Shown here: piece by piece, positions 48,843-62,343 of the stretch | Layout of the letters: each line of letters opens with the position of its first letter | Numbering within the stretch: the first letter of the stretch is position 1 | Source: Dromiciops gliroides | Taxonomy: Eukaryota; Chordata; Mammalia; Microbiotheria; Microbiotheriidae | Length of the DNA: 64,000 nucleotides | Reading direction: 5' to 3' | Assembly: GCF_019393635.1 (NCBI RefSeq) | Contig: NC_057867.1 | Location: 3,508,889-3,572,888 of the forward strand | Made by a program: the position numbers and the translations under genes | Notes under the pieces: generated by a model | What the model was told of the DNA's origin: nothing | The model's input: only the letters and a program-made list of their open reading frames with translations | Databases searched by the model: none

Positions 48843-51096
48843 CCTAACTAAACCTAGTACCACCTTTTGCTTCCTTCTACCCATCCATCCATCCACCTGT
48901 CCATCCATCCATCCACCCGTCCACCCATCCACCCGTCCTTCCCTCCCCCCGTCCATCCATCCCTCCCCCCCCTTCCCTCCCCCCCATCCTTCCAATCCCC
49001 CCGTCCATCCATCCCCCTCTCCATCCATCCCTCCGTCCCTCCCTCCATCCGTCCCTCCCTCCATCTGTCCGTCCGTCAGTCCCTCTCTCCCTCCCTAGCC
49101 CACCCCTCTCTCTCTCTGCCCAGACACTTATCCCTTCCTCTCTGAGCTTCTCCTTCCCTTTGACTGTCTCTTTGGGTCCAACTCTTGCAATCCCTTCATC
49201 TCTACTACTCTGGGTCCTTTCTTCCCTCTGTCTTATTTTCTTCACGTCTCCCAGTCAGCCTGTTCACCCAGATTCATGCTCTCCATTCATCAAGCAGTCA
49301 AACAAGACTCTCCATAAGACACAACTTTCTCTCTTGCTTCACCTCACTTCCACAACACCCCATCCATCCATCCATCCATCCATCCATCCATCCATCCATC
49401 CATCCATCCATCCATCCTTCCCTCCCCCCGTCCATCCCTCCCCCCGTCCATCCACCCCTCACCCCGTCCATCCATCCCTCACTCCGTCCATCCATCCCTC
49501 ACTCCGTCCATCCATCCCTCTGTCCCTCCCTCCATCTGTCCGTCCATCTGTCCGTCCCTCCCTCACCCACCCCTCTCTCTCTCTCTCTCTCTCTCTGCCC
49601 AAACAATGATCACTTCCTCTCTGAGCTTCCCCTTCCCTTTGACTGTCTCTTTGGGTCCAACTCTTGCAATCCCTTCATCTCTACTACTCTGGGTCCTTTC
49701 TTCCCTCTGTCTTATTTTCTTCACATCTCCCAGTCAGCCTGTTCACCCAGATTCATGCTCTCCATTCATCAAGCAGTCAAACAAGACTCTCCATAAGACA
49801 CAACTTTCTCTCTTGCTTCACCTCACTTCCACAACACCTCTCAACTCTTTTCTTTCATTGACACCCTTTCCCCAGATCCTTCCTTTGCCCCTTCCTCAAG
49901 GCCTCCCTACACTGCTCCATACAGCAATCTCCTCTCCGGACAATCCACCACTCAATTACTACTCAATTACTCTCCCTGCATATCAATCTCATCTTAGGTG
50001 TGTTTCTTGCCCTCTCTTGCCCTCTCTATCCCTCTCTTGCCCTCTCTTTCCCTCCTTTCCCCCTTCTTTCCCTCTCTCTCCCTCTCTCTCACCCTACCTC
50101 TCCCTCTCTTTCCCTCCCTTTCACTGTCTCCCTTTCTCTTTCTCCAGGCAGCCTCTCTCTCTCACATTTCACCTCTTGCTCTTTGCGACTTTCTGCCTGT
50201 CCACGCCCTATCTGTCCATCCATTTGCCTCACTCACTCCCTCTCTGCACACTCCTTCTTCTCTTCCTATCTAGGCTTCCCCACTTATTTGGCCCTCACTC
50301 TTGGCCTATCTCTTGGCAGGTCTTCTGCTCCAACACTGTCACCTTTTCCTACCTTCTACCTTCACTGTTTAATCTTTCCACATTCAGGCCTTTCACACTG
50401 CCTCTTTCACACTCTCTCTTTCCTTTCCTGAAATGGTCACTGAACTTTCTCTTACATTCTACCTCTCTTATCCTGGAAGTATCCTCACCATTGCCTCTCT
50501 GGCTCTAGCGCTCTCACTATCTTGCTTTCTCTCTCTCTGTTGCCTGCTCTCTGTTGCCTGCTTTCTGTTGCTCTCTCGTGCTCGCTCGCTCGCTCACTCT
50601 CTCTCTCTCTCGCTCTCTCTCTCTCTTTCGCTTCCTCATTACTTCCTCACAGCATCATTATACCTCTCCGCAGATTCTGAAGTCAGCCATTGCTCACTGA
50701 AATCCTCCAGCAAACCAGGTATCTCTACCTCTGTTGCCTGCCCCTTCCATTCAACCTTCTCTTCCAGGCAAAATCCTATCCATGCCCTCATCTCTGCCAC
50801 TCTCCTTCATTTCTACCTTCTATGACCCCTCCATTTTCCTTCTACATTCCCACATTTCATATGCTTTCCTTCATTCCATTCACCAGAGGCAGGCTTTCGC
50901 ATACATCACACTTCTCTTTTTCTTGGACTCTGCTCACAAGTCTCTTTTACTCTGATCATCGCTTCTGGCATCCACATCTCAGAGGGGAGATTTTTCTCTA
51001 ACAACCCCAAATTCTCCAGAAACCAGTCCTCTATTCACTATACTGGGACACTCACTATCTAGGGTGCTTCCCCCATGTTTCACCTCTCCCTCTCAG
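48843..51096 (+). repeat. Array C unit 12 (2,254 bp, chimeric)
   Basis: The first ~517 bases are a type-b unit that stops at 49,359 in 'cacttccacaacacc'. The sequence then jumps into an (ATCC)n run (49,361-49,417) and continues as a copy of unit 8. This is the junction of the 7.7-kb tandem duplication. Confidence 0.93.
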
Positions 51097-52961
51097 CCTA
51101 ACTAAACCTAGTACCACCTTTTGCTTCCTTCTACCCATCCATCCATCCACCTGTCCATCCATCCATCCACCCGTCCACCCATCCACCCGTCCTTCCCTCC
51201 CCCCGTCCATCCATCCCTCCCCCCCTTCCCTCCCCCCATCCATCCATCCCCCCGTCCATCCATCCCCCTCTCCATCCATCCTCTGTCCCTCCCTCCATCC
51301 GTCCCTCCCTCCATCTGACCGTCCGTCAGTCCCTCTCTCCCTCCCTAGCCCACCCCTCTCTCTCTCTGCCCAGACACTTATCCCTTCGTCTCTGAGCTTC
51401 TCCTTCCCTTTGACTGTCTCTTTGGGTCCAACTCTTGCAATCCCTTCATCTCTACTACTCTGGGTCCTTTCTTCCCTCTGTCTTATTTTCTTCACGTCTC
51501 CCAGTCAGCCTGTTCACCCAGATTCATGCTCTCCATTCATCAAGCAGTCAAACAAGACTCTCCATAAGACACAACTTTCTCTCTTGCTTCACCTCACTTC
51601 CACAACACCTCTCAACTCTTTTCTTTCATTGACAGCCTTTCCCCAGATCCTTCCTTTTCCTCTTCCTCAAGCCCTCCCTACACTGCTCCATACACCAATC
51701 TCCTCTCCCGACAATCCACCACTCAATTACTACTCAATTACTCTCCCTGCATATCAATCTCATCTTAGGTGTGTTTCTTGCCCTCTCTTGCCCTCTCTAT
51801 CCCTCTCTTGCCCTCTCTTTCCCTCCTTTTCCCCTTCTTTCCCTCTCTCTCCCTCTCTCTCACCCTACCTCTCCCTCTCTTTCCCTCCCTTTCACTGCTC
51901 CCTCTCTCTTTCTCCAGGCAGCCTCTCTCTCTCACATTTCACCTCTTGCTCTTTGCGACTTTCTGCCTGTCCACGCCCTATCTGTCCATCCATTTGCCTC
52001 ACTCACTCCCTGTCTGCACACTCCTTCTTCTCTTCCTATCTGGGCTTCCCCACTTATTTGGCCCTCACTCTTGGCCTATCTCTTGGCAGGTCTTCCTCTC
52101 CAACACTGTCACCTTTTCCTACCTTCTACCTTCACTGTTTAATCTTCCCACATTCAGGCCTTTCACACTGCCTCTTTCAAACTCTCTCTTTCCTTTCCTG
52201 AAATGGTCACTGAACTTTCTCTTACATTCTACTTCTCCTATCCTGGAAGTATCCTCACCAGTGCCTGTCTGGCTCTAGCGCCGGCTCTCTCTTGCTCTCT
52301 CTCGGTTGCGCACTCTCTGTCGCTCTCTCTCTCTTGCTCTCTCTCCCTTTTCTTCCTTCCATATCAACCACTCTCAGGATTGTCATTGCTCCATTCACGC
52401 ATCCCCAAATTTCTCTATTTCTCCACACACGGTCCCCTTTTGCTGCATGTCATCTCTCAAGGGCTACAACTCTCCAGCCATCTATCACTAGCAATTCACC
52501 ACTTCCTCACAGCATCATTCTACCTCTCCGCAGATTCTGAAGCCAGCCATTTCTGAGTGAAATCCTCCAGCAAAGCAGGTATCTCTACCTCTGTTGCTGC
52601 CCCTTCCATTCAACCATCTGTTTCAGGCAAAATCCTTTCCATGCCCTCATCTCTGCCACTCTCCTTCATTTCTACCTTCCATGACCCCTCCATTTTCCTT
52701 CTACATTCCCACTTTTCACATGCTTTCCTTCATTCCATTCAGGAGGACCAGAGGCAGGCTTTCCCATACATCACACTTCTCTTTTTCTTGGACTCTGCTC
52801 ACAAGTCTCTTTCACTCTGCTCATCGCTTCTGGCATCCACATCTCAGAGGGGAGATTTTTCTCTAACAACCCCAAATTCTCCAGAAACCAGTCCTCTATT
52901 CACTACACTGGGACACTCACTATCCAGCGTGCTTCCCCTATGTTTCACCTCTCCCTCTCAG
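51097..52961 (+). repeat. Array C unit 13 (1,865 bp), duplicate of unit 9
   Basis: Same length as unit 9, offset 7,704, with its private variants. Confidence 0.93.
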
Positions 52962-53161
52962 CCTAACTAAACCTAGTACCACCTATTCCTTCCATCCACC
53001 CATCCAACCATCCATCCATCCATCCATCCATCCATCCATCCATCCATCCATCCATCCCTCCCGTCCATCCCTCCCCCCGTCCATCCATCCCTCACCCCGT
53101 CCATCCATCCCTCCGTCCCTCCCTCCCTCTGTCCGTCCATCTGTCCGTCCCTCCCTCGCCC

Positions 53162-53216
<55 letters not shown>

Positions 53217-54793
53217 CAAACAATGATCACTTCCTCTCTGAGCTTCCCCTTCCCTTTGACTGTCTCTTTGGGTCCAACTCTTGCAATCCCTTCATCTCTA
53301 CTACTCTGGGTCCTTTCTTCCCTCTGTCTTATTTTCTTCACGTCTCCCAGTCAGCCTGTTCACCCAGATTCATGGTCTCCATTCATCAAGTAGTCAAACA
53401 AGACTCTCCATAAGACACAACTTTCTCTCTTGCTTCACCTCACTTCCACAACACCTCTCAACTCTTTTCTTTCATTGACAGCCTTTCCCCAGATCCTTCC
53501 TTTTCCCCTTCCTCAAGCCCTCCCTACACTGCTCCATACACCAATCTCCCTTCCCTACGATCCACCATTCAATTTCTACTACTCTCCCTGCATATCTTTC
53601 TCATCGTAGGTGTGTTTCTTGCCCTCTCTTGCCCTCTCTATCCCTCTCTTGCCCTCTCTTGCCCTCCTTTCCCCCTTCTCTCCCTCTCTCTCACCCTACC
53701 TCTCCCTTTCTTTCCCTCCCTTTCACTCTCTCCCTCTCTCTTTTTCCTGGCAGCCTCTCTCTCTCACATTTCACCTCTTGCTCTCTGCAACTTTCTGCCT
53801 GTCCACGCCCTATCTGTCCATCCATTTGCCTCACTCACTCCCTGTCTGCACACTCCTTCTTCTCTTCCTATCTGGGCTTCCCCACTTATTTGGCCCTCAC
53901 TCTTGGCCTATCTCTTGGCAGGTCTTCCTCTCCAACACTGTCACCTTTTCCTACCTTCTACCTTCACTGTTTAATCTTCCCACATTCAGGCCTTTCACAC
54001 TGCCTCTTTCAAACTCTCTCTTTCCTTTCCTGAAATGGTCACTGAACTTTCTCTTACATTCTACTTCTCCTATCCTGGAAGTATCCTCACCAGTGCCTGT
54101 CTGGCTCTAGCGCCGGCTCTCTCTTGCTCTCTCTCGGTTGCGCACTCTCTGTCGCTCTCTCTCTCTTGCTCTCTCTCCCTTTTCTTCCTTCCATATCAAC
54201 CACTCTCAGGATTGTCATTGCTCCATTCACTCATCCCCAAATTTCTCTATTTCTCCACACACGGTCCCCTTTTGCTGCATGTCATCTCTCAAGGGCTACA
54301 ACTCTCCAGCCATCTATCACTAGCAATTCACCACTTCCTCACAGCATCATTCTACCTCTCCGCAGATTCTGAAGCCAGCCATTTCTGAGTGAAATCCTCC
54401 AGCAAAGCAGGTATCTCTACCTCTGTTGCTGCCCCTTCCATTCAACCATCTGTTTCAGGCAAAATCCTTTCCATGCCCTCATCTCTGCCACTCTCCTTCA
54501 TTTCTACCTTCCATGACCCCTCCATTTTCCTTCTACATTCCCACTTTTCACATGCTTTCCTTCATTCCATTCAGGAGGACCAGAGGCAGGCTTTCCCATA
54601 CATCACACTTCTCTTTTTCTTGGACTCTGCTCACAAGTCTCTTTCACTCTGCTCATCGCTTCTGGCATCCACATCTCAGAGGGGAGATTTTTCTCTAACA
54701 ACCCCAAATTCTCCAGAAACCAGTCCTCTATTCACTACACTGGGACACTCACTATCCAGCGTGCTTCCCCTATGTTTCACCTCTCCCTCTCAG
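52962..54793 (+). repeat. Array C unit 14 (1,832 bp), duplicate of unit 10
   Basis: Offset about 7,704-7,705 from unit 10; differs from it by a few bases, including 'acctattccttcc' at its start and the end of the ATCC tract. Confidence 0.93.
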
Positions 54794-55009
54794 CCTAACT
54801 AAACCTAGTAACACCTTTTCCTTCCATCCACCCATCCAACCATCCATCCATCCATCCATCCATCCATCCATCCATCCATCCATCCATCCATCCATCCATC
54901 CTTCCCTCCCCCCGTCCATCCCTCCCCCCGTCCATCCATCCCTCACCCCGTCCATCCATCCCTCCGTCCCTCCCTCCCTCTGTCCGTCCATCTGTCCGTC
55001 CCTCCCTCG

Positions 55010-55053
<44 letters not shown>

Positions 55054-56548
55054 CAAACAATGATCACTTCCTCTCTGAGCTTCCCCTTCCCTTTGACTGT
55101 CTCTTTGGGTCCAACTCTTGCAATCCCTTCATCTCTACTACTCTGGGTCCTTTCTTCCCTCTGTCTTATTTTCTTCACGTCTCCCAGTCAGCCTGTTCAC
55201 CCAGATTCATGGTCTCCATTTATCAAGTAGTCAAACAAGACTCTCCATAAGACACAACTTTCTCTCTTGCTTCACCTCACTTCCACAACACCTCTCAACT
55301 CTTTTCTTTCATTGACAGCCTTTCCCCAGATCCTTCCTTTTCCCCTTCCTCAAGGCCTCCCTACACTGCTCCATACACCAGTCTCCTCTCCGGACAATCC
55401 ACCACTCAATTACTACTCAATTACTCTCCCTGCTTATCAATCTCATCTTAGGTGTGTTTCTTGCCCTCTCTTGCCCTCTCTATCCCTCTCTTGCCCTCTC
55501 TTTCCCTCCTTTCCCCCTTCTTTCCCTCTCTCTCCCTCTCTCTCACCCTACCTCTCCCTCTCTTTCCCTCCCTTTCACTGTCTCCCTCTCTCTTTCTCCA
55601 GGCAGCCTCTCTCTCTCACATTTCACCTCTTGCTCTTTGCGACTTTCTGCCTGTCCACGCCCTATCTGTCCATCCATTTGCCTCACTCACTCCCTCTCTG
55701 CACACTCCTTCTTCTCTTCCTATCTAGGCTTCCCCACTTATTTGGCCCTCACTCTTGGCCTATCTCTTGGCAGGTCTTCTGCTCCAACACTGTCACCTTT
55801 TCCTACCTTCTACCTTCACTGTTTAATCTTTCCACATTCAGGCCTTTCACACTGCCTCTTTCACACTCTCTCTTTCCTTTCCTGAAATGGTCACTGAACT
55901 TTCTCTTACATTCTACCTCTCTTATCCTGGAAGTATCCTCACCATTGCCTCTCTGGCTCTAGGGCTCTCTCTATCTTGCTTTCTCTCTCTCTGTTGCCTG
56001 CTCTCTGTTGCCTGCTTTCTGTTGCTCTCTCGTGCTCGCTCGCTCTCTCTCTCTCTCTCTCTCGCTCTCTCTCTCTCTTTCGCTTCCTCATCACTTCCTC
56101 ACAGCATCATTATACCTCTCCGCAGATTCTGAAGTCAGCCATTGCTGACTGAAATCCTCCAGCAAACCAGGTATCTCTACCTCTATTGCCTGCCCCTTGC
56201 ATTCAACCTTCTCTTCCAGGCAAAATCCTTTCCATGCCCTCATCTCTGCCACTCTCCTTCATTTCTACCTTCTATGACCCCTCCATTTTCCTTCTACATT
56301 TCCACATTTCATATGCTTTCCTTCATTCCATTCACCAGAGGCAGGCTTTCGCATACATCACACTTCTCTTTTTCTTGGACTCTGCTCACAAGTCTCTTTT
56401 ACTCTGATCATCGCTTCTGGCATCCACATCTCAGAGGGGAGATTTTTCTCTAACAACCCCAAATTCTCCAGAAACCAGTCCTCTATTAACTACACTGGGA
56501 CACTCACTATCTAGGGTGCTTCCCCCATGTTTCACCTCTCCCTCTCAG
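54794..56548 (+). repeat. Array C unit 15 (1,755 bp), duplicate of unit 11
   Basis: Offset 7,705 from unit 11; one difference is 'cctcgccccccc' near 55,008 where unit 11 has 'cctcgcccacccc'. Confidence 0.93.
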
Positions 56549-58411
56549 CCTAACTAAACCTAGTACCACCTTTTGCTTCCTTCTACCCATCCATCCATCC
56601 ACCTGTCCATCCATCCATCCACCCGTCCACCCATCCACCCGTCCTTCCCTCCCCCCGTCCATCCATCCCTCCCCCCCTTCCCTCCCCCCATCCTTCCAAT
56701 CCCCCCGTCCATCCATCCCCCTCTCCATCCATCCCTCCGTCCCTCCCTCCATCCGTCCCTCCCTCCATCTGTCCGTCCGTCAGTCCCTCTCTCCCTCCCT
56801 AGCCCACCCCTCTCTCTCTCTGCCCAGACACTTATCCCTTCCTCTCTGAGCTTCTCCTTCCCTTTGACTGTCTCTTTGGGTCCAACTCTTGCAATCCCTT
56901 CATCTCTACTACTCTGGGTCCTTTCTTCCCTCTGTCTTATTTTCTTCACGTCTCCCAGTCAGCCTGTTCACCCAGATTCATGCTCTCCATTCATCAAGCA
57001 GTCAAACAAGACTCTCCATAAGACACAACTTTCTCTCTTGCTTCACCTCACTTCCACAACACCTCTCAACTCTTTTCTTTCATTGACACCCTTTCCCCAG
57101 ATCCTTCCTTTTCCCCTTCCTCAAGCCCTCCCTACAATGCTCCATACACCAATCTCCCTTCCCTACGATCCACCATTCAATTTCTACTACTCTCCCTGCA
57201 TATCTTTCTCATCGTAGGTGTGTTTCTTGCCCTCTCTTGCCCTCTCTATCCCTCTCTTGCCCTCTCTTGCCCTCCTTTCCCCCTTCTCTCCCTCTCTCTC
57301 CCTCTCTCTCACCGTACCTCTCCCTTTCTTTCCCTCCCTTTCACTCTCTCCCTCTCTCTTTTTCCTGGCAGCCTCTCTCTCTCACATTTCATCTCTTGCT
57401 CTCTGCAACTTTCTGCCTGTCCACGCCCTATCTGTCCATCCATTTGTCTCACTCACTCCCTGTCTGCACACTCCTTCTTCTCTTCCTATCTGGGCTTCCT
57501 CACTTATTTGGCCCTCACTCTTGGCCTATCTCTTGGCAGGTCTTCCTCTCCAACACTGTCACCTTTTCCTACCTTCTACCTTCACTGTTTAATCTTCCCA
57601 CATTCAGGCCTTTCACACTGCCTCTTTCAAACTCTCTCTTTCCTTTCCTGAAATGGTCACTGAACTTTCTCTTACATTCTACTTCTCCTATCCTGGAAGT
57701 ATCCTCACCAGTGCCTGTCTGGCTCTAGCGCCGGCTCTCTCTTGCTCTCTCTCGGTTGCGCACTCTCTGTCGCTCTCTCTCTTTTGCTCTCTCTCCCTTT
57801 TCTTCCTTCCATATCAACCACTCTCAGGATTGTCATTGCTCCATTCACTCATCCCCAAATTTCTCTATTTCTCCACACACGGTCCCCTTTTGCTGCATGT
57901 CATCTCTCAAGGGCTACAACTCTCCAGCCATCTATCACTAGCAATTCACCACTTCCTCACAGCATCATTCTACCTCTCCCCAGATTCTGAAGCCAGCCAT
58001 TTCTGAGTGAAATCCTCCAGCAAAGCAGGTATCTCTACCTCTGTTGCTGCCCCTTCCATTCAACCATCTGTTTCAGGCAAAATCCTTTCCATGCCCTCAT
58101 CTCTGCCACTCTCCTTCATTTCTACCTTCCATGACCCCTCCATTTTCCTTCTACATTCCCACTTTTCACATGCTTTCCTTCATTCCATTCAGGAGGACCA
58201 GAGGCAGGCTTTCCCATACATCACACTTCTCTTTTTCTTGGACTCTGCTCACAAGTCTCTTTCACTCTGCTCATCGCTTCTGGCATCCACATCTCAGAGG
58301 GGAGATTTTTCTCTAACAACCCCAAATTCTCCAGAAACCAGTCCTCTATTCACTACACTGGGACACTCACTATCCAGGGTGCTTCCCCTATGTTTCACCT
58401 CTCCCTCTCAG
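56549..58411 (+). repeat. Array C unit 16 (1,863 bp, type-b start)
   Basis: Its first ~515 bases duplicate the start of unit 12. From about 57,063 it continues as an ordinary unit with the optional block, which marks the right limit of the 7.7-kb duplication. Confidence 0.92.
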
Positions 58412-58614
58412 CCTAACTAAACCTAGTAACACCTTTTCCTTCCATCCACCCATCCAACCATCCATCCATCCATCCATCCATCCATCCATCCATCCATCCA
58501 TCCTTCCCTCCCCCCGTCCATCCCTCCCCCCGTCCATCCATCCCTCACCCCGTCCATCCATCCCTCCGTCCCTCCCTCCCTCTGTCCGTCCATCTGTCCG
58601 TCCCTCCCTCGCCC

Positions 58615-58659
<45 letters not shown>

Positions 58660-60251
58660 CAAACAATGATCACTTCCTCTCTGAGCTTCCCCTTCCCTTT
58701 GACTGTCTCTTTGGGTCCAACTCTTGCAATCCCTTCATCTCTACTACTCTGGGTCCTTTCTTCCCTCTGTCTTATTTTCTTCACGTCTCCCAGTCAGCCT
58801 GTTCACCCAGATTCATGGTCTCCATTCATCAAGTAGTCAAACAAGACTCTCCATAAGACACAACTTTCTCTCTTGCTTCACCTCACTTCCACAACACCTC
58901 TCAACTCTTTTCTTTCATTGACAGCCTTTCCCCAGATCCTTCCTTTTCCCCTTCCTCAAGGCCTCCCTACACTGCTCCATACACCAATCTCCTCTCCCGA
59001 CAATCCACCACTCAATTACTACTCAATTACTCTCCCTGCATATCAATCTCATCTTAGGTGTGTTTCTTGCCCTCTCTTGCCCTCTCTATCCCTCTCTTGC
59101 CCTCCTTTCCCCCTTCTTTCCCTCTCTCTCCCTCTCTCTCACCCTACCTCTCCTTCTCTTTCCCTCCCTTTCACTGTCTCCCTCTCTCTTTCTCCAGGCA
59201 GCCTCTCTCTCTCACATTTCACCTCTTGCTCTTTGCGACTTTCTGCCTGTCCACGCCCTATCTGTCCATCCATTTGCCTCACTCACTCCCTCTCTGCACA
59301 CTCCTTCTTCTCTTCCTATCTAGGCTTCCCCACTTATTTGGCCCTCACTCTTGGCCTATCTCTTGGCAGGTCTTCTGCTCCAACACTGTCACCTTTTCCT
59401 ACCTTCTACCTTCACTGTTTAATCTTCCCACATTCAGGCCTTTCACACTGCCTCTTTCACACTCTCTCTTTCCTTTCCTGAAATGGTCACTGAACTTTCT
59501 CTTACATTCTACCTCTCTTATCCTGGAAGTATCCTCACCAGTGCCTCTCTGGCTCTAGCGCTCTCTCTATCTTGCTCTCTCTCTCTCTGTTGCCTGCTCT
59601 GTATTGCTCTCTCGCTCGCGCGCTCTCTCTCTCTTGCTTTTCTTCCTTTCATATCAACAACTCTCAGGATTGTCATTGCTCCATTCACTCATCCCCAAAT
59701 TTCTCTATTTCTCCACACACAGTCCCCTTTTGCTGCATGTCATCTCTCAAGGGCTACAACTCTCCAGCCATCTATCTCTAGCAATTCACCACTTCCTCAC
59801 AGCAACATTCTACCTTTCCGCAGATTCTGCAACCAGCCATTTCTGAGTGAAATCCTCCAGCAAAGCAGGTATCTCTACCTCTGTTGCTGCCCCTTCCATT
59901 CAACCATCTGTTTCAGGCAAAATCCTTTCCATGCCCTCATCTCTGCCACTCTCCTTCATTTCTACCTTCCATGACCCCTCCATTTTCCTTCTACATTCCC
60001 ACTTTTCACATGCTTTCCTTCATTCCATTCAGGAGGACCAGAGGCAGGCTTTCCCATACATCACACTTCTCTTTTTCTTGGACTCTGCTCACAAGTCTCT
60101 TTCACTCTGCTCATCGCTTCTGGCATCCACATCTCAGAGGGGAGATTTTTCTCTAACAACCCCAAATTCTCCAGAAACCAGTCCTCTATTCACTACACTG
60201 GGACACTCACTATCCAGCGTGCTTCCCCTATGTTTCACCTCTCCCTCTCAG
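58412..60251 (+). repeat. Array C unit 17 (1,840 bp)
   Basis: Optional block present; one 'ccctctcttg' element fewer than usual after the 'gtgtgtttcttg' motif (near 59,095). Confidence 0.92.
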
Positions 60252-60458
60252 CCTAACTAAACCTAGTAACACCTTTTCCTTCCATCCACCCATCCAACCA
60301 TCCATCCATCCATCCATCCATCCATCCATCCATCCATCCATCCATCCTTCCCTCCCCCCGTCCATCCCTCCCCCCGTCCATCCATCCCTCACCCCGTCCA
60401 TCCATCCCTCCGTCCCTCCCTCCCTCTGTCCGTCCATCTGTCCGTCCCTCCCTCGCCC

Positions 60459-60501
<43 letters not shown>

Positions 60502-62093
60502 CAAACAATGATCACTTCCTCTCTGAGCTTCCCCTTCCCTTTGACTGTCTCTTTGGGTCCAACTCTTGCAATCCCTTCATCTCTACTACTCTGGGTCCTT
60601 TCTTCCCTCTGTCTTATTTTCTTCACGTCTCCCAGTCAGCCTGTTCACCCAGATTCATGGTCTCCATTCATCAAGTAGTCAAACAAGACTCTCCATAAGA
60701 CACAACTTTCTCTCTTGCTTCACCTCACTTCCACAACACCTCTCAACTCTTTTCTTTCATTGACACCCTTTCCCCAGATCCTTCCTTTGCCCCTTCCTCA
60801 AGGCCTCCCTACACTGCTCCATACACCAATCTCCTCTCCCAACAATCCACCACTGAATTACTACTCAATTACTCTCCCTGCATATCAATCTCATCTTAGG
60901 TGTGTTTCTTGCCCTCTCTTGCCCTCTCTTGCCCTCTCTTGCCCTCCTTTCCCCCTTCTCTCCCTCTCTCTCCCTCTCTCTCACCCTACCTCTCCTTCTC
61001 TTTCCCTCCCTTTCACTGTCTCCCTCTCTCTTTCTCCAGGCAGCCTCTCTCTCTCACATTTCACCTCTTGCTCTTTGCGACTTTCTGCCTGTCCACGCCC
61101 TATCTGTCCATCCATTTGCCTCACTCACTCCCTCTCTGCACACTCCTTCTTCTCTTCCTATCTAGGCTTCCCCACTTATTTGGCCCTCACTCTTGGCCTA
61201 TCTCTTGGCAGGTCTTCTGCTCCAACACTGTCACCTTTTCCTACCTTCTACCTTCACTGTTTAATCTTCCCACATTCAGGCCTTTCACACTGCCTCTTTC
61301 ACACTCTCTCTTTCCTTTCCTGAAATGGTCACTGAACTTTCTCTTACATTCTACCTCTCTTATCCTGGAAGTATCCTCACCATTGCCTCTCTGGCTCTAG
61401 CGCTCTCTCTATCTTGCTCTCTCTCTCTCTGTTGCCTGCTCTGTATTGCTCTCTCGCGCGCGCGCTCTCTCTCTCTTGCTTTTCTTCCTTTCATATCAAC
61501 AACTCTCAGGATTGTCATTGCTCCATTCACTCATCCCCAAATTTCTCTATTTCTCCACACACAGTCCCCTTTTGCTGCATGTCATCTCTCAAGGGCTACA
61601 ACTCTCCAGCCATCTATCTCTAGCAATTCACCACTTCCTCACAGCATCATTCTACCTTTCCGCAGATTCTGCAACCAGCCATTTCTGAGTGAAATCCTCC
61701 ACCAAAGCAGGTATCTCTACCTCTGTTGCTGCCCCTTCCATTCAACCATCTGTTTCAGGCAAAATCCTTTCCATGCCCTCATCTCTGCCACTCTCCTTCA
61801 TTTCTACCTTCCATGACCCCTCCATTTTCCTTCTACATTCCCACTTTTCACATGCTTTCCTTCATTCCATTCAGGAGGACCAGAGGCAGGCTTTCCCATA
61901 CATCACACTTCTCTTTTTCTTGGACTCTGCTCACAAGTCTCTTTCACTCTGCTCATCGCTTCTGGCATCCACATCTCAGAGGGGAGATTTTTCTCTAACA
62001 ACCCCAAAATCTCCAGAAACCAGTCCTCTATTCACTACACTGGGACACTCACTATCCAGCGTGCTTCCCCTATGTTTCACCTCTCCCTCTCAG
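60252..62093 (+). repeat. Array C unit 18 (1,842 bp)
   Basis: Close to unit 17; CpG cluster reads 'ctctcgcgcgcgcgctctc' near 61,451. Confidence 0.92.
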
Positions 62094-62306
62094 CCTAACT
62101 AAACCTAGTACCACCTTTTCCTTCCATCCACCCATCCAACCATCCATCCATCCATCCATCCATCCATCCATCCATCCATCCATCCATCATCCATCCTTCC
62201 CTCCCCCATCCATCCCTCCCCCCGTCCATCCATCCCTCACCCCGTCCATCCATCCCTCCGTCCCTCCCTCCCTCTGTCCGTCCATCAGTCCGTCCCTCCC
62301 TCGCCC

Positions 62307-62343
<37 letters not shown>

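Larger units (their letters stand above)
41654..49359 (+). repeat. 7.7-kb segmental tandem duplication, left copy
   Basis: Covers nearly all of units 8-11 and the first part of unit 12. Corresponding points in the right copy are offset by 7,704-7,706 bp along the whole length. Confidence 0.92.
49360..57063 (+). repeat. 7.7-kb segmental tandem duplication, right copy
   Basis: Near-identical to the left copy. By eye I find only a handful of differences, mostly in homopolymers and microsatellites (for example near 43,131 and 50,834, and near 47,829 and 55,535). Confidence 0.92.
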
